Source: Wenzhouxiangella sp.
Lineage (GTDB): Bacteria; Pseudomonadota; Gammaproteobacteria; Xanthomonadales; Wenzhouxiangellaceae
Assembly (NCBI GenBank): GCA_007119095.1
Contig: SKQI01000241.1
Span: forward strand, 1 to 13,842
Length of the DNA: 13,842 bases
Direction of reading: 5' to 3'
Shown here piece by piece: positions 6,869 to 13,817 of the stretch. The first letter of the stretch is position 1; every line of letters begins with the position of its first letter. A program made the translations under genes and the position numbers. A model generated the notes under the pieces. That model worked only from the letters and a program-made list of their open reading frames with translations. It made no database searches and was not told the DNA's origin.

Positions 6869-6870
6869 TC
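6842..6870 (-). repeat. Inverted copy of the tRNA-Arg 3' half, copy B (more diverged)
   Basis: The reverse complement matches tRNA-Arg 6545-6573 at 25 of 29 bases. Two of the changes together keep a CGGAGG/CCTCCG stem possible. It is not a functional tRNA gene. Confidence 0.85.
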
Positions 6871-6892
6871 GGCCCTTTTTCCCCTGACCCCA

Positions 6893-6921
6893 TTGACCCT
6901 CCATCGCCTTGCCTGTAATAT
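6893..6921 (+). promoter_or_regulatory. Sigma70 promoter of the tRNA-Pro-Arg-His-Lys operon
   Basis: The -35 TTGACC (6893-6898) and -10 TAATAT (6916-6921) are separated by 17 bp. The predicted start is near 6928, about 9 nt before the tRNA-Pro 5' end. Four tRNAs follow with short gaps and no strong terminator before tig. Confidence 0.75.
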
Positions 6922-6936
6922 TGATCGGCTAAAGCG

Positions 6937-7013
6937 CGGGGTGTAGCGCAGCCTGGTAGCGCAACTGCTTTGGGAGCAGTAGGTCACAGGTTCAAATCCT
7001 GTCACCCCGACCA
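6937..7013 (+). tRNA. tRNA-Pro (TGG anticodon)
   Basis: This is a 77-nt cloverleaf with acceptor CGGGGTG/CACCCCG, anticodon stem ACTGC/GCAGT around TTTGGGA (anticodon TGG at 6971-6973), T-loop TTCAAAT, discriminator A and encoded CCA. It is the first gene of the four-tRNA operon. The C1-G72 pair and A73 are typical of bacterial tRNA-Pro. Confidence 0.97.
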
Positions 7014-7032
7014 CAGTTTTGATCTGGACAGG

Positions 7033-7109
7033 GCGCCTGTAGCTCAACCGGATAGAGCATCGGCCTTCTAAGCCGGCGGTTGCAGGTTCGAGTCCTGCCG
7101 GGCGCGCCA
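7033..7109 (+). tRNA. tRNA-Arg (TCT anticodon)
   Basis: This is a 77-nt cloverleaf with acceptor GCGCCTG/CGGGCGC (one T-G wobble), anticodon stem TCGGC/GCCGG, loop CTTCTAA (anticodon TCT at 7067-7069), T-loop TTCGAGT, discriminator G and encoded CCA. It reads AGA and probably AGG. It lies 19 nt after tRNA-Pro. Confidence 0.97.
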
Positions 7110-7185
7110 TTCCGAATGGTCGAGGCGCTACAATAGGCGAGGTCGCTTGCGGCCTTGGATTGGAATTAGACATTACGTTTTTGAT

Positions 7186-7262
7186 GGTGGGCGTAGCTCA
7201 GTTGGTAGAGCACTGGATTGTGGCTCCAGAGGTCGCGGGTTCAACCCCCGTCGCTCACCCCA
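7186..7262 (+). tRNA. tRNA-His (GTG anticodon)
   Basis: The acceptor is GTGGGCG/CGCTCAC with the extra G-1 at 7186 opposite C73 at 7259, the identity pair for HisRS. The anticodon stem CTGGA/TCCAG holds loop TTGTGGC (GTG at 7220-7222). The T-loop is TTCAACC and CCA is encoded (7260-7262). It is separated from tRNA-Arg(TCT) by 76 nt with no clear gene or promoter. Confidence 0.97.
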
Positions 7263-7273
7263 TTATTCAAGTC

Positions 7274-7348
7274 GGGCCGTTAGCTCAATGGTAGAGCAGC
7301 TGACTCTTAATCAGTAGGTTCGGGGTTCGAGTCCCTGACGGCCCACCA
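7274..7348 (+). tRNA. tRNA-Lys (CTT anticodon)
   Basis: This is a 75-nt cloverleaf with acceptor GGGCCGT/ACGGCCC, anticodon stem GCTGA/TCAGT (one wobble) and loop CTCTTAA, anticodon CTT at 7306-7308. The sequence TTA one base later could be misread as Leu, but there is no long variable arm and the body is that of tRNA-Lys. The discriminator is A and CCA is encoded. It is the last tRNA before tig, only 11 nt after tRNA-His. Confidence 0.95.
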
Positions 7349-7424
7349 TTTTCTCGCCGCCTGCTCTGCTCGCCGGGCGCAGGTTTTCCGAAGAATCCAT
7401 CAAATCTCAACAAAGTAATCAATC

Positions 7425-8720
7425 ATGCAGGTATCGGTTGAAAAGACGGGGAATCTTGAGCGACGCATGGTCGTCCAGGTTCCGGCCAACGATATTGACT
7501 CCCAGGTTGCCGGGCGGCTTAATGAACTTCGACGTGAAGTTCGCTTGAAGGGGTTTCGCCCCGGCAAGGTGCCAATCAACGTCATCCGTCAGCGGTACGG
7601 AAAGCAGGTCCGCGAAGAAATCCTGAGCCAGGTCATGCAAAGCAGCCTGGAGCAGGCAATCAGCGAGCAGGATCTGCGCGTTGCCGGCGTGACGCGACTG
7701 GAGCCCAAAGGCGAAAACGCGGATAGTGGTTTTGAATTTGTCGCGGAATTGGAGGTTTTTCCGGAGCTTCCCGAGATTGCGGTCGATGACCTGCAGATCG
7801 AGAAGCCGGTTGCCGAGGTGACTGACGCGGATATCGATGACATGATCGAGACCCTGCGTGAGCAGCGGCGCGAGTGGCACGATGTTGACCGTCCGGCCGA
7901 GGATGGAGATCGGGTTCGACTGTCGTACGTGGCCAAGGTGGACGGTGCCAAAGTGCCTGAAACCGGGCGCCATGAGATTGCACCGACCTTGGGTGCTTTG
8001 GAGAATTTCCCTGATCTGCAAAGCGCGCTGGAAGGGGTCAAGGCCGGAGATGAAAAGTCCGTTTCCTTGAGTTTTCCGGACAGCTATCGCCATGATTCGC
8101 TGGCGGGCAAGACGGCCGAGGTGGAGCTCCAGGTGCAGAAAGTTGAGCACTCGGAGCTGCCGGAGGTTGATGATGCCTTTGCAGCTGCTTTTGGCGTTGA
8201 AGGTGGGGCCGAGCAGTTGCGAGGCGACGTCCGCCGTAACCTGGAGCGTGAGCTCCGCGCGGCGGTTACCAATCGTCTCAAGCAGGCGGTGACTGACCAG
8301 CTGCTGGCCAAGTATGCAGACCTGTCGTTGCCGGCGAGCACCCTGCAGCAGGAAATGCGCCAGATGCATGGCCAGGTTCAGGCTCAGGCCCGTCAGCAGG
8401 GCCGAGAGGCAGAGGTTCCCGGGCCTGAGGCTTTCCGGGCGGACGCCGAGCGCAGGCTGCGCCTAGGGTTGCTGTTTGGCGAATTCGCCCGCCAAACCGG
8501 TATCGAAATTGATCCGGCGCGAATCCAGGCCAAGCTGGAAGAGGTGGCTGAGACCTACGAGAGTCCCGCGCAGATCATTGAAATTTACCGCTCTGACGAA
8601 CGCTTGATGGAACAAATGCAAAATATGGTTCTCGAAGAGCAGGTCATTGAAGCGCTGCTTGAGCGTTCGAACGTGACCGACAAGCCAATGAGCTTCAAAC
8701 AAGCGCTGGAGCAAGAATGA
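7425..8720 (+). CDS. tig: Trigger factor, ribosome-associated chaperone
   Basis: This 431-aa protein (E. coli Tig is 432 aa) binds at the ribosome exit tunnel and shields nascent chains. The N-terminal ribosome-binding domain carries the signature GFRPGKVP at 43-50. An FKBP-like domain spans about 161-242, and the rest is the C-terminal chaperone arm region, rich in Glu, Gln and Arg helices. In the FKBP domain the loop that reads MIPGFEDGI in E. coli reads NFPDLQSAL here (194-202), so prolyl isomerase activity may be weak; the chaperone role does not depend on it. The start codon has only a weak purine stretch (AAAGTAA) upstream. The stop overlaps the clpP start by 4 bp (ATGA), coupling translation. 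The gene lies 76 bp after tRNA-Lys with no strong terminator, so read-through from the tRNA operon is possible. Confidence 0.98.
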   Translation: MQVSVEKTGNLERRMVVQVPANDIDSQVAGRLNELRREVRLKGFRPGKVPINVIRQRYGKQVREEILSQVMQSSLEQAISEQDLRVAGVTRLEPKGENADSGFEFVAELEVFPELPEIAVDDLQIEKPVAEVTDADIDDMIETLREQRREWHDVDRPAEDGDRVRLSYVAKVDGAKVPETGRHEIAPTLGALENFPDLQSALEGVKAGDEKSVSLSFPDSYRHDSLAGKTAEVELQVQKVEHSELPEVDDAFAAAFGVEGGAEQLRGDVRRNLERELRAAVTNRLKQAVTDQLLAKYADLSLPASTLQQEMRQMHGQVQAQARQQGREAEVPGPEAFRADAERRLRLGLLFGEFARQTGIEIDPARIQAKLEEVAETYESPAQIIEIYRSDERLMEQMQNMVLEEQVIEALLERSNVTDKPMSFKQALEQE

Positions 8721-9322
8721 ACGAAAAAGCCTTGAACCTGGTGCCGATGGTCGTCGAGCAATCCGCTCGCGGCGAACGGGCCTACGACATCTACTCCCGC
8801 CTGTTGAAAGAGCGGGTTATTTTTATCGTCGGGCCGATCGAAGACCATATGGCCAACCTGGTCGTGGCACAGCTGCTCTATCTGGAGTCCGAGAATCCGG
8901 AAAAAGACATCAACATCTACATCAATTCCCCTGGCGGGGTGGTGACGGCCGGGATGGCCATTTATGACACCATGCAGTTCATTAAGCCTGATGTGGCTAC
9001 AATGTGCGTTGGTCAGGCAGCCAGCATGGGGGCTCTGTTATTGGCGGCCGGCGCGGCCGGCAAGCGCTATGCGCTGCCACATTCTCGCGTCATGATCCAC
9101 CAACCGCTAGGCGGTTTTCAGGGCCAGGCCTCGGATATCGATATCCATGCCCGTGAAATCCTGAAGATGAAGGATACGCTGAACAGAATTCTGCAGAAGC
9201 ATACTGGGCAGCCGCTGGAAACCATCGAAAATGACACGGACCGCGACAAGTTCCTCTCGGCTGGAGAAGCCAAGGAATATGGGTTGGTTGATGAGGTTCT
9301 CGAGAGCCGGGTGTCAACGTAA
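8717..9322 (+). CDS. clpP: ATP-dependent Clp protease, proteolytic subunit
   Basis: This is a 201-aa serine protease that forms the tetradecameric chamber of ClpXP. The catalytic triad is complete: S103 in GQAASMGALLL, H128 in RVMIHQPLGG, and D177 in the ENDTDRDKF segment. Spacing between triad residues equals that of E. coli ClpP. A short N-terminal propeptide of about 6-7 residues is expected to be removed. The ATG overlaps the tig stop by 4 bp and has GGAGCAAG just upstream. clpX follows after 57 bp, in the usual tig-clpP-clpX order, so substrates will be delivered by ClpX from the same transcript. Confidence 0.99.
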   Translation: MNEKALNLVPMVVEQSARGERAYDIYSRLLKERVIFIVGPIEDHMANLVVAQLLYLESENPEKDINIYINSPGGVVTAGMAIYDTMQFIKPDVATMCVGQAASMGALLLAAGAAGKRYALPHSRVMIHQPLGGFQGQASDIDIHAREILKMKDTLNRILQKHTGQPLETIENDTDRDKFLSAGEAKEYGLVDEVLESRVST

Positions 9323-9324
9323 GG

Positions 9325-9339
9325 CCCGAGATATTCGGG
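9325..9339 (+). other. Small hairpin between clpP and clpX
   Basis: CCCGA-GATAT-TCGGG forms a 5-bp stem with a 5-nt loop directly after the clpP stop. There is no T-run directly after it, so termination is unlikely to be efficient; it may stabilise the clpP 3' end or attenuate clpX expression. Confidence 0.4.
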
Positions 9340-9379
9340 TACACTGTTTTATGACTTCAGTTTGAGGCCGGTAACGCCG

Positions 9380-10642
9380 ATGAGTGACTCGACCAGCGAC
9401 GGTAAGATTCTCTACTGCTCTTTCTGTGGCAAGAGCCAGCATGAGGTGCGCAAGCTCATCGCCGGTCCCAGTGTGTATATCTGCGACGAATGCGTCGAGT
9501 TGTGCAACGACATCATCCGCGAGGAGCTGGAAGAGTCGAGTCTCGCCGAGCGAGAGCAGCTGCCGACGCCCAGAGAAATCCATGCGTTCCTGGACAATTA
9601 CGTTATCGGCCAGCAGGCCGCCAAAAAGGTGCTTTCAGTCGCAGTTTACAACCACTACAAGCGGTTGGAGTCGCACAAGCACCGCGATGACGTGGAGCTG
9701 GCCAAGTCGAATATTCTCCTGATCGGACCCACCGGTTCCGGCAAGACCTTGCTGGCCGAAACCCTGGCCCGAATGCTGAATGTGCCGTTTACGATTGCCG
9801 ATGCAACCACGCTGACCGAAGCCGGTTACGTGGGCGAGGACGTCGAGAACATCATCCAGAAGCTCCTTCAGAAATGCGATTACGATGTCGAGAAGGCGCA
9901 AAGCGGTATTGTCTATATCGACGAAATCGACAAGATTTCACGCAAGGCCGAAAATCCGTCGATCACTCGCGATGTCAGCGGTGAGGGCGTCCAGCAGGCC
10001 TTGTTAAAGCTGATCGAGGGCACAATGGCCTCGGTGCCGCCGCAGGGCGGTCGCAAGCATCCGCAGCAGGAATTCTTGCAGGTCGACACGCGCAATATCC
10101 TGTTCATCTGTGGTGGCGCGTTCGCGGGTCTCGACAAAGTCATCCAGGCGCGTTCGCAGTCGGCCGGTATCGGTTTCAAGGCCGAGGTGCGTAGCGCCGA
10201 GTCCAGCGATTTGTCCACCGTGCTGGCCAGCGTAGAGCCCGAGGACCTGATCCGTTACGGGTTGATACCGGAATTCGTCGGTCGGATGCCGGTCGTCGCC
10301 ACGCTCGCTGAGCTTGACGAAGATGCGCTGGTCCGGATTTTGGTGGAACCCAAAAATGCCGTGGTCAAGCAGTTCCGCAAGTTGTTCGAGATGGATCGCT
10401 GTGAGCTCGAGGTGCGCGAAGATGCTCTGCACGCGATTGCCCGCAAGGCGATGGAGCGGAAAACGGGTGCCCGGGGGCTGCGCACCATTCTGGAAAATGT
10501 GCTTCTGGAGAGCATGTACGATCTGCCGTCGATGGAAAACGTCAGCAAGATGGTTGTCGATGAGGCGGTCATCAACGGTGAATCTGAACCTTACATCATC
10601 TACGACGGCGCCCAGCAGCAGCGTGCTGGCGCGGAGTCCTGA
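9380..10642 (+). CDS. clpX: ATP-dependent Clp protease, unfoldase subunit ClpX
   Basis: This is a 420-aa AAA+ unfoldase that recognises tagged substrates and threads them into ClpP. The zinc-binding domain has C13, C16, C35 and C38. Walker A is GPTGSGKT (116-123), the pore loop GYVG is 149-152, Walker B is IVYIDEID (177-184), the ClpP-docking IGF tripeptide is 264-266, and the sensor-2 GAR motif is 363-365. All functional motifs are intact and length is close to the E. coli protein. The ATG at 9380 gives MSDSTSDGKILYCSFCGK, matching the family N-terminus; an in-frame TTG at 9362 would add 6 residues and is less likely. No strong Shine-Dalgarno is visible, so expression may lean on coupling to clpP. 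Confidence 0.98.
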   Translation: MSDSTSDGKILYCSFCGKSQHEVRKLIAGPSVYICDECVELCNDIIREELEESSLAEREQLPTPREIHAFLDNYVIGQQAAKKVLSVAVYNHYKRLESHKHRDDVELAKSNILLIGPTGSGKTLLAETLARMLNVPFTIADATTLTEAGYVGEDVENIIQKLLQKCDYDVEKAQSGIVYIDEIDKISRKAENPSITRDVSGEGVQQALLKLIEGTMASVPPQGGRKHPQQEFLQVDTRNILFICGGAFAGLDKVIQARSQSAGIGFKAEVRSAESSDLSTVLASVEPEDLIRYGLIPEFVGRMPVVATLAELDEDALVRILVEPKNAVVKQFRKLFEMDRCELEVREDALHAIARKAMERKTGARGLRTILENVLLESMYDLPSMENVSKMVVDEAVINGESEPYIIYDGAQQQRAGAES

Positions 10643-10679
10643 ACAGCGGGTCCGCGCTGCCTCTGCACTGTCTGACAAC

Positions 10680-10716
10680 ATTCTGGAGTCCGGCGTCCGT
10701 AATCGCCGGCCAGAGT
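10680..10716 (+). terminator. Strong hairpin after clpX, possible terminator
   Basis: The arms CTGG+CCGGCG (10683-10695, with an AGT bulge) pair with CGCCGG+CCAG (10704-10713) around loop TCCGTAAT, and the stem extends by A-T and wobble pairs on the outside. There is no U-run after it, so it may be a transcript 3'-end stabiliser rather than a true intrinsic terminator. It ends 4 bp before the lon -35 box. Confidence 0.5.
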
Positions 10717-10720
10717 CGTC

Positions 10721-10749
10721 CTTGAATCGCTGCGGCCACGCGCCAATAT
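10721..10749 (+). promoter_or_regulatory. Putative sigma32 (heat-shock) promoter of lon
   Basis: A perfect heat-shock -35 CTTGAA (10721-10726) is followed after 15 bp by GCCAATAT (10742-10749), matching 6 of 8 positions of the CCCCATNT consensus. lon is a classical sigma32 gene in enterobacteria. The overlapping TATACA (10747-10752) might also serve sigma70. The leader would be about 60 nt. Confidence 0.65.
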
Positions 10750-10771
10750 ACACTCCATCTAGTTCACCGAT

Positions 10772-10793
10772 GATGCGCCTGAGGAGGTGCATC
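10772..10793 (+). promoter_or_regulatory. lon leader hairpin with a Shine-Dalgarno-like loop
   Basis: GATGCGCC pairs with GGTGCATC (8 bp, one G-T wobble) around loop TGAGGA. The loop and 3' arm contain GAGGAGG, a perfect Shine-Dalgarno-like string, but it sits 26-30 nt before the lon ATG, too far for direct use. It could be a ribosome standby site or a temperature-responsive element. Confidence 0.5.
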
Positions 10794-10815
10794 CTTACAG
10801 GATAGACAAAATCTC

Positions 10816-13239
10816 ATGGCCAGCAACGACCTGCCAGAAACCAGTATCAAGCCGCCGCGCCAGCCTACGCCGGTGCTAAGCCTGCGCGATGTTGTCGTGT
10901 TTCCACATATGGTGATTCCGCTATTCGTCGGTCGCGAGCGATCAGTGCGCGCGCTTGAAGAAACCATGAATATCGACAAGCAGATTCTGCTGGTCACCCA
11001 GAAGAATCCGGAAACCGAGTCCCCGGAACCGGACGAGTTGTTTGAATGTGGAACCATTGCCAGCATCTTGCAGATGCTTCGTTTGCCGGATGGCACAACC
11101 AAGGTGCTGGTTGAAGGGGTTGAGCGGGTACGCGTGTTCGAATTGGAAGAGACGGAAGGCTATTTGGCCGGGCGTTGGCAATATCTGGACGCCCCCGTTG
11201 AAGAGGACCAGAAGTCGCTTGAAGTGACGACCAGAAGCCTGATGAGTCTGTTCGAGCAGTATGTCAAGCTGAGTCGCAAGATTCCGCCGGAGCTGCTGAC
11301 TACATTGGCCGGTATCGAAGATGCCAGCCGCCTCGCCGATACAATCGCTGCCCACCTGGGCATTCGGATCGAAGACAAGCAGCAAATTCTCGAGACAGCA
11401 TCGATCATGGAGCGCATGGAGCGCTTGATGGCGTTGGTCGAGGGCGAAATCGATGTGCTGAAGCTTGAAAAGCGAATTCGGGGCCGGGTCAAGACCCAGA
11501 TGGAGAAAAGCCAGCGCGAGTACTACCTGAATGAGCAGATGAAAGCCATTCAGAAGGAGCTGGGTGATCTGGACGAGTCAGGCAATGACCTCGGCGATCT
11601 GGAAGCCAGGATCGAGAAAGCCGGCATGCCCAAGGAGGCGCTGGAAAAGGCGCGCTCGGAATTCAACAAGCTCAAGATGATGTCACCAATGTCGGCCGAG
11701 GCAACGGTTGTTCGCAACTACCTCGACTGGATTTTGATGATGCCGTGGAAGAAGCGCAGCAAGATCTGCAAGGATCTGAAGGCTGCCGAAGATGTGCTTG
11801 AAGCGGATCACTACGGTCTCGAACGGGTCAAGGAGCGAATTCTTGAATATCTTGCTGTGCAGCAACGGGTCAAGAAGCTCAAGGGTCCGATTCTGTGTCT
11901 GGTTGGTCCGCCCGGCGTAGGCAAGACCTCACTGGGTAAATCCATTGCCCGAGCAACTGGCCGCAAGTTTGTTCGCATGAGCCTGGGTGGGGTCAGGGAC
12001 GAAGCGGAAATCCGTGGCCACCGTCGGACCTATATTGGCTCGATGCCGGGCAGGGTGCTGCAGAACATGGGTAAGGTCAGTACGCGAAACCCCCTGTTCA
12101 TGCTTGATGAGCTGGACAAGATGTCGATGGATTTTCGCGGTGACCCGTCATCGGCGTTGTTGGAAGTGCTGGACCCGGAACAGAACAACAGCTTCGGCGA
12201 CCACTATCTGGAAGTTGACTTCGATTTGTCGGAAGTCATGTTTCTTGCCACTGCCAATTCGCTCAATATTCCGCCGCCCCTGCTGGATCGCATGGAGATC
12301 ATTCGAATCCCCGGCTACACCGAGGATGAAAAGCTCAATATTGCAACACGCTATCTGCTTGCCAAGCAGATGGGGCAGCACGGTTTGAAGGATGACGAGC
12401 TTTCGGTGAGCGAGACCGCCATTGTCGACATCATCCGCTATTACACCCGTGAGGCCGGGGTGCGCAGCCTGGAGCGTGAATTGGCCAAGATCTGCCGAAA
12501 GGTGGTCAAGGAGCTCACTCTGGATGAGAGTCTGGAGCGCCGCCAGGTCACTACACGCAACCTCGACAAGTACCTGGGCGTTCGTCGACACCGATTCGGC
12601 CGGGCCGAGGAGCAGAGCGAGATTGGTCAGGTGACCGGTCTGGCATGGACCGAGGTAGGTGGCGAGCTGCTACAGATTGAAGCAGCAGCGGTGCCTGGCA
12701 AGGGCAAGCTGACTCATACCGGGCAGCTGGGCAGCGTCATGCAGGAGTCTGTCCAGGCAGCCTTGTCCGTTGTTCGATCCAGAGCCAGCGGGTTGGGTAT
12801 AGCAGAAGACTTTCACCAAAACCGCGACATCCATATTCATGTGCCCGAAGGTGCGACGCCCAAGGATGGGCCCAGCGCCGGAATTGCCATGGTGACGGCA
12901 CTGGTGTCGGTGTTGAGCGGTATTGCAGTTCGCTCAGATGTTGCGATGACCGGTGAAATCACGCTGCGCGGCAAGGTGTTGCCGATCGGTGGCCTGAAAG
13001 AGAAACTGCTGGCTGCATTGCGCGGCGGGATCAGGCTTGTCCTTATTCCTGCGGAGAACGAGAAAGATCTCGCGGAGATTCCAGATCGAATCAAGAAGGA
13101 TCTGGAAATTCGCCCGGTGACCTGGATAGATGAGGTCCTCGAGGTGGCCTTGGTTGGCGCTGCTGAGGCCGCAGAAGAGGGTGCGGACTCCGTTTCCGGT
13201 AAAAAAGACGGCACGGAATCCTCTGTACGAGCCCATTGA
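10816..13239 (+). CDS. lon: ATP-dependent protease Lon (LonA)
   Basis: This is an 807-aa cytoplasmic AAA+ protease that degrades misfolded and short-lived regulatory proteins. The N-terminal LON substrate-binding domain starts PVLSLRDVVVFPHMVIPLFVGR (19-40), followed by a coiled helical region (about 200-305). The ATPase has Walker A GPPGVGKT (364-371), Walker B LFMLDELDK (427-435) and sensor motifs. The Ser-Lys catalytic dyad is S687 (PKDGPSAG) and K730 (GGLKEK), with the same 43-residue spacing as E. coli. The C-terminal tail (about 782-807) is Ala/Glu/Ser-rich and poorly conserved. No in-frame alternative start lies just upstream; AGGAT 14-18 nt before the ATG is a weak ribosome site. The 173-bp upstream gap holds a hairpin, a sigma32-type promoter and a structured leader, so lon is probably its own heat-inducible unit. 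Confidence 0.99.
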   Translation: MASNDLPETSIKPPRQPTPVLSLRDVVVFPHMVIPLFVGRERSVRALEETMNIDKQILLVTQKNPETESPEPDELFECGTIASILQMLRLPDGTTKVLVEGVERVRVFELEETEGYLAGRWQYLDAPVEEDQKSLEVTTRSLMSLFEQYVKLSRKIPPELLTTLAGIEDASRLADTIAAHLGIRIEDKQQILETASIMERMERLMALVEGEIDVLKLEKRIRGRVKTQMEKSQREYYLNEQMKAIQKELGDLDESGNDLGDLEARIEKAGMPKEALEKARSEFNKLKMMSPMSAEATVVRNYLDWILMMPWKKRSKICKDLKAAEDVLEADHYGLERVKERILEYLAVQQRVKKLKGPILCLVGPPGVGKTSLGKSIARATGRKFVRMSLGGVRDEAEIRGHRRTYIGSMPGRVLQNMGKVSTRNPLFMLDELDKMSMDFRGDPSSALLEVLDPEQNNSFGDHYLEVDFDLSEVMFLATANSLNIPPPLLDRMEIIRIPGYTEDEKLNIATRYLLAKQMGQHGLKDDELSVSETAIVDIIRYYTREAGVRSLERELAKICRKVVKELTLDESLERRQVTTRNLDKYLGVRRHRFGRAEEQSEIGQVTGLAWTEVGGELLQIEAAAVPGKGKLTHTGQLGSVMQESVQAALSVVRSRASGLGIAEDFHQNRDIHIHVPEGATPKDGPSAGIAMVTALVSVLSGIAVRSDVAMTGEITLRGKVLPIGGLKEKLLAALRGGIRLVLIPAENEKDLAEIPDRIKKDLEIRPVTWIDEVLEVALVGAAEAAEEGADSVSGKKDGTESSVRAH

Positions 13240-13262
13240 TGTCCCGACTAAGGTAGAATTTT

Positions 13263-13304
13263 GGCAACTCGGCACTTTTTACTGATTCCGGGGGCTTTTT
13301 TGCC
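13263..13304 (+). terminator. Weak terminator after lon
   Basis: CTCGG (13268-13272) can pair with CCGGG (13288-13292) with one wobble, and GGC plus six T follow (13296-13301); GGCAA and TTGCC flank the whole. The loop is long (15 nt), so efficiency is doubtful. Confidence 0.35.
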
Positions 13305-13313
13305 TGATGGCTG

Positions 13314-13342
13314 TTGATGGGGTCGTGTTGCTGGGATATCAT
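13314..13342 (+). promoter_or_regulatory. Sigma70 promoter of hupB
   Basis: TTGATG (13314-13319) and TATCAT (13337-13342) are separated by 17 bp, matching consensus at 4/6 and 5/6. The predicted start near 13349 gives a leader of about 100 nt. This supports independent high-level transcription of HU and the tRNAs behind it. Confidence 0.6.
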
Positions 13343-13384
13343 GTCCTGCTTGCATAAGATGTCGGCGTCATTCGGCAGGTCCCG

Positions 13385-13411
13385 AAAGGTAGACCCATGG
13401 GTAGTCGCTGA
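13385..13411 (+). other. Palindrome and possible four-codon leader peptide before hupB
   Basis: ACCCATGGGT (13393-13402) is a perfect 10-bp palindrome. It contains ATG at 13397, with AAAGG 7 nt upstream and a TGA at 13409-13411, encoding only Met-Gly-Ser-Arg. Whether it is translated, or is an operator, cannot be judged from the sequence. Confidence 0.3.
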
Positions 13412-13448
13412 GAACTTTTACTAAGAAAATGATTTGGAGCACCTCAGA

Positions 13449-13721
13449 ATGAATAAATCGGAACTGATTGATAGTGTCTCGGCTGCATCGGGCTTGTCCA
13501 AGGCAGACGCGCAGCGTGCGCTTGACGCTACCATTGAAACGATTGGCAAGGCCCTGAAAAAGGGTGATACGGTTTCGCTGATCGGTTTTGGTACCTTCTC
13601 GGTCAAAAAGCGTGCAGCGCGCACTGGCCGTAATCCCGCCACCGGCGAGACGATCAAGATCAAAGCGTCAAAAACTCCTTCATTTAAGGCTGGCAAAGGC
13701 TTTAAAGACGCGATAAAATAA
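13449..13721 (+). CDS. hupB: DNA-binding protein HU, beta type
   Basis: This is a 90-aa histone-like protein that bends and compacts DNA as a dimer. It starts MNKSELIDSVSAASGLSK, has the hydrophobic core segment VSLIGFGTFSV (43-53), and carries the DNA-intercalating arm with RNPATG (61-66) and the basic C-terminal strand SKTPSFKAGKGFKDAIK. Length and sequence are fully typical of HU; IHF is excluded by the end sequence and the lon-hup context. The ATG at 13449 has GGAG 9 nt upstream; an in-frame ATG at 13434 would add 5 atypical residues and is rejected. It has its own promoter and runs into tRNA-Val with only a small GGGC-TTAT-GCCC hairpin (13723-13734) between, so HU mRNA and the tRNAs are probably on one transcript. 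Confidence 0.98.
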   Translation: MNKSELIDSVSAASGLSKADAQRALDATIETIGKALKKGDTVSLIGFGTFSVKKRAARTGRNPATGETIKIKASKTPSFKAGKGFKDAIK

Positions 13722-13735
13722 CGGGCTTATGCCCA

Positions 13736-13811
13736 GGGTGCTTAGCTCAGCTGGGAGAGCATCGCCCTTACAAGGCGAGGGTCGGAGGTTCGAGCCCTCC
13801 AGCACCCACCA
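13736..13811 (+). tRNA. tRNA-Val (TAC anticodon)
   Basis: This is a 76-nt cloverleaf with acceptor GGGTGCT/AGCACCC, anticodon stem TCGCC/GGCGA around CTTACAA (TAC at 13769-13771), T-loop TTCGAGC, discriminator A and encoded CCA. It begins 14 nt after the hupB stop and is probably processed from the hup transcript. Confidence 0.97.
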
Positions 13812-13817
13812 GGTTTA

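Noticed and set aside
6452..7173. Several open frames on both strands across the tRNA region (for example 6452-6946 plus, 6495-6893 minus, 6781-7173 minus, 6194-6583 minus)
   Set aside because: They translate tRNA genes or their complements, giving well-known spurious peptides such as VAQLDR...GGRRFES and GRIRTSDRLVRSQVLYPAELRA. They have no ribosome sites or domain-like sequence.
7110..7185. Promoter between tRNA-Arg(TCT) and tRNA-His (TACAAT at 7129-7134)
   Set aside because: There is no -35 box at proper spacing and no extended -10, so co-transcription with the upstream tRNAs is simpler.
7360..7387. Terminator between tRNA-Lys and tig (CCTGC...GCAGG then TTTT)
   Set aside because: It has only a 5-bp stem with a 14-nt loop and four T; too weak to call.
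7419..8369. Long minus-strand open frame (316 codons) opposite tig
   Set aside because: It is a shadow of the tig codon pattern in G+C-rich DNA; the plus strand encodes an unmistakable trigger factor.
8658..8690. Sigma32 promoter for clpP within the end of tig (CTTGAG)
   Set aside because: No matching -10 element lies at 13-17 bp spacing.
10004..10792. Minus-strand open frame (262 codons) opposite clpX
   Set aside because: It is antisense to conserved ClpX AAA+ motifs, with no recognisable protein family and no upstream signals.
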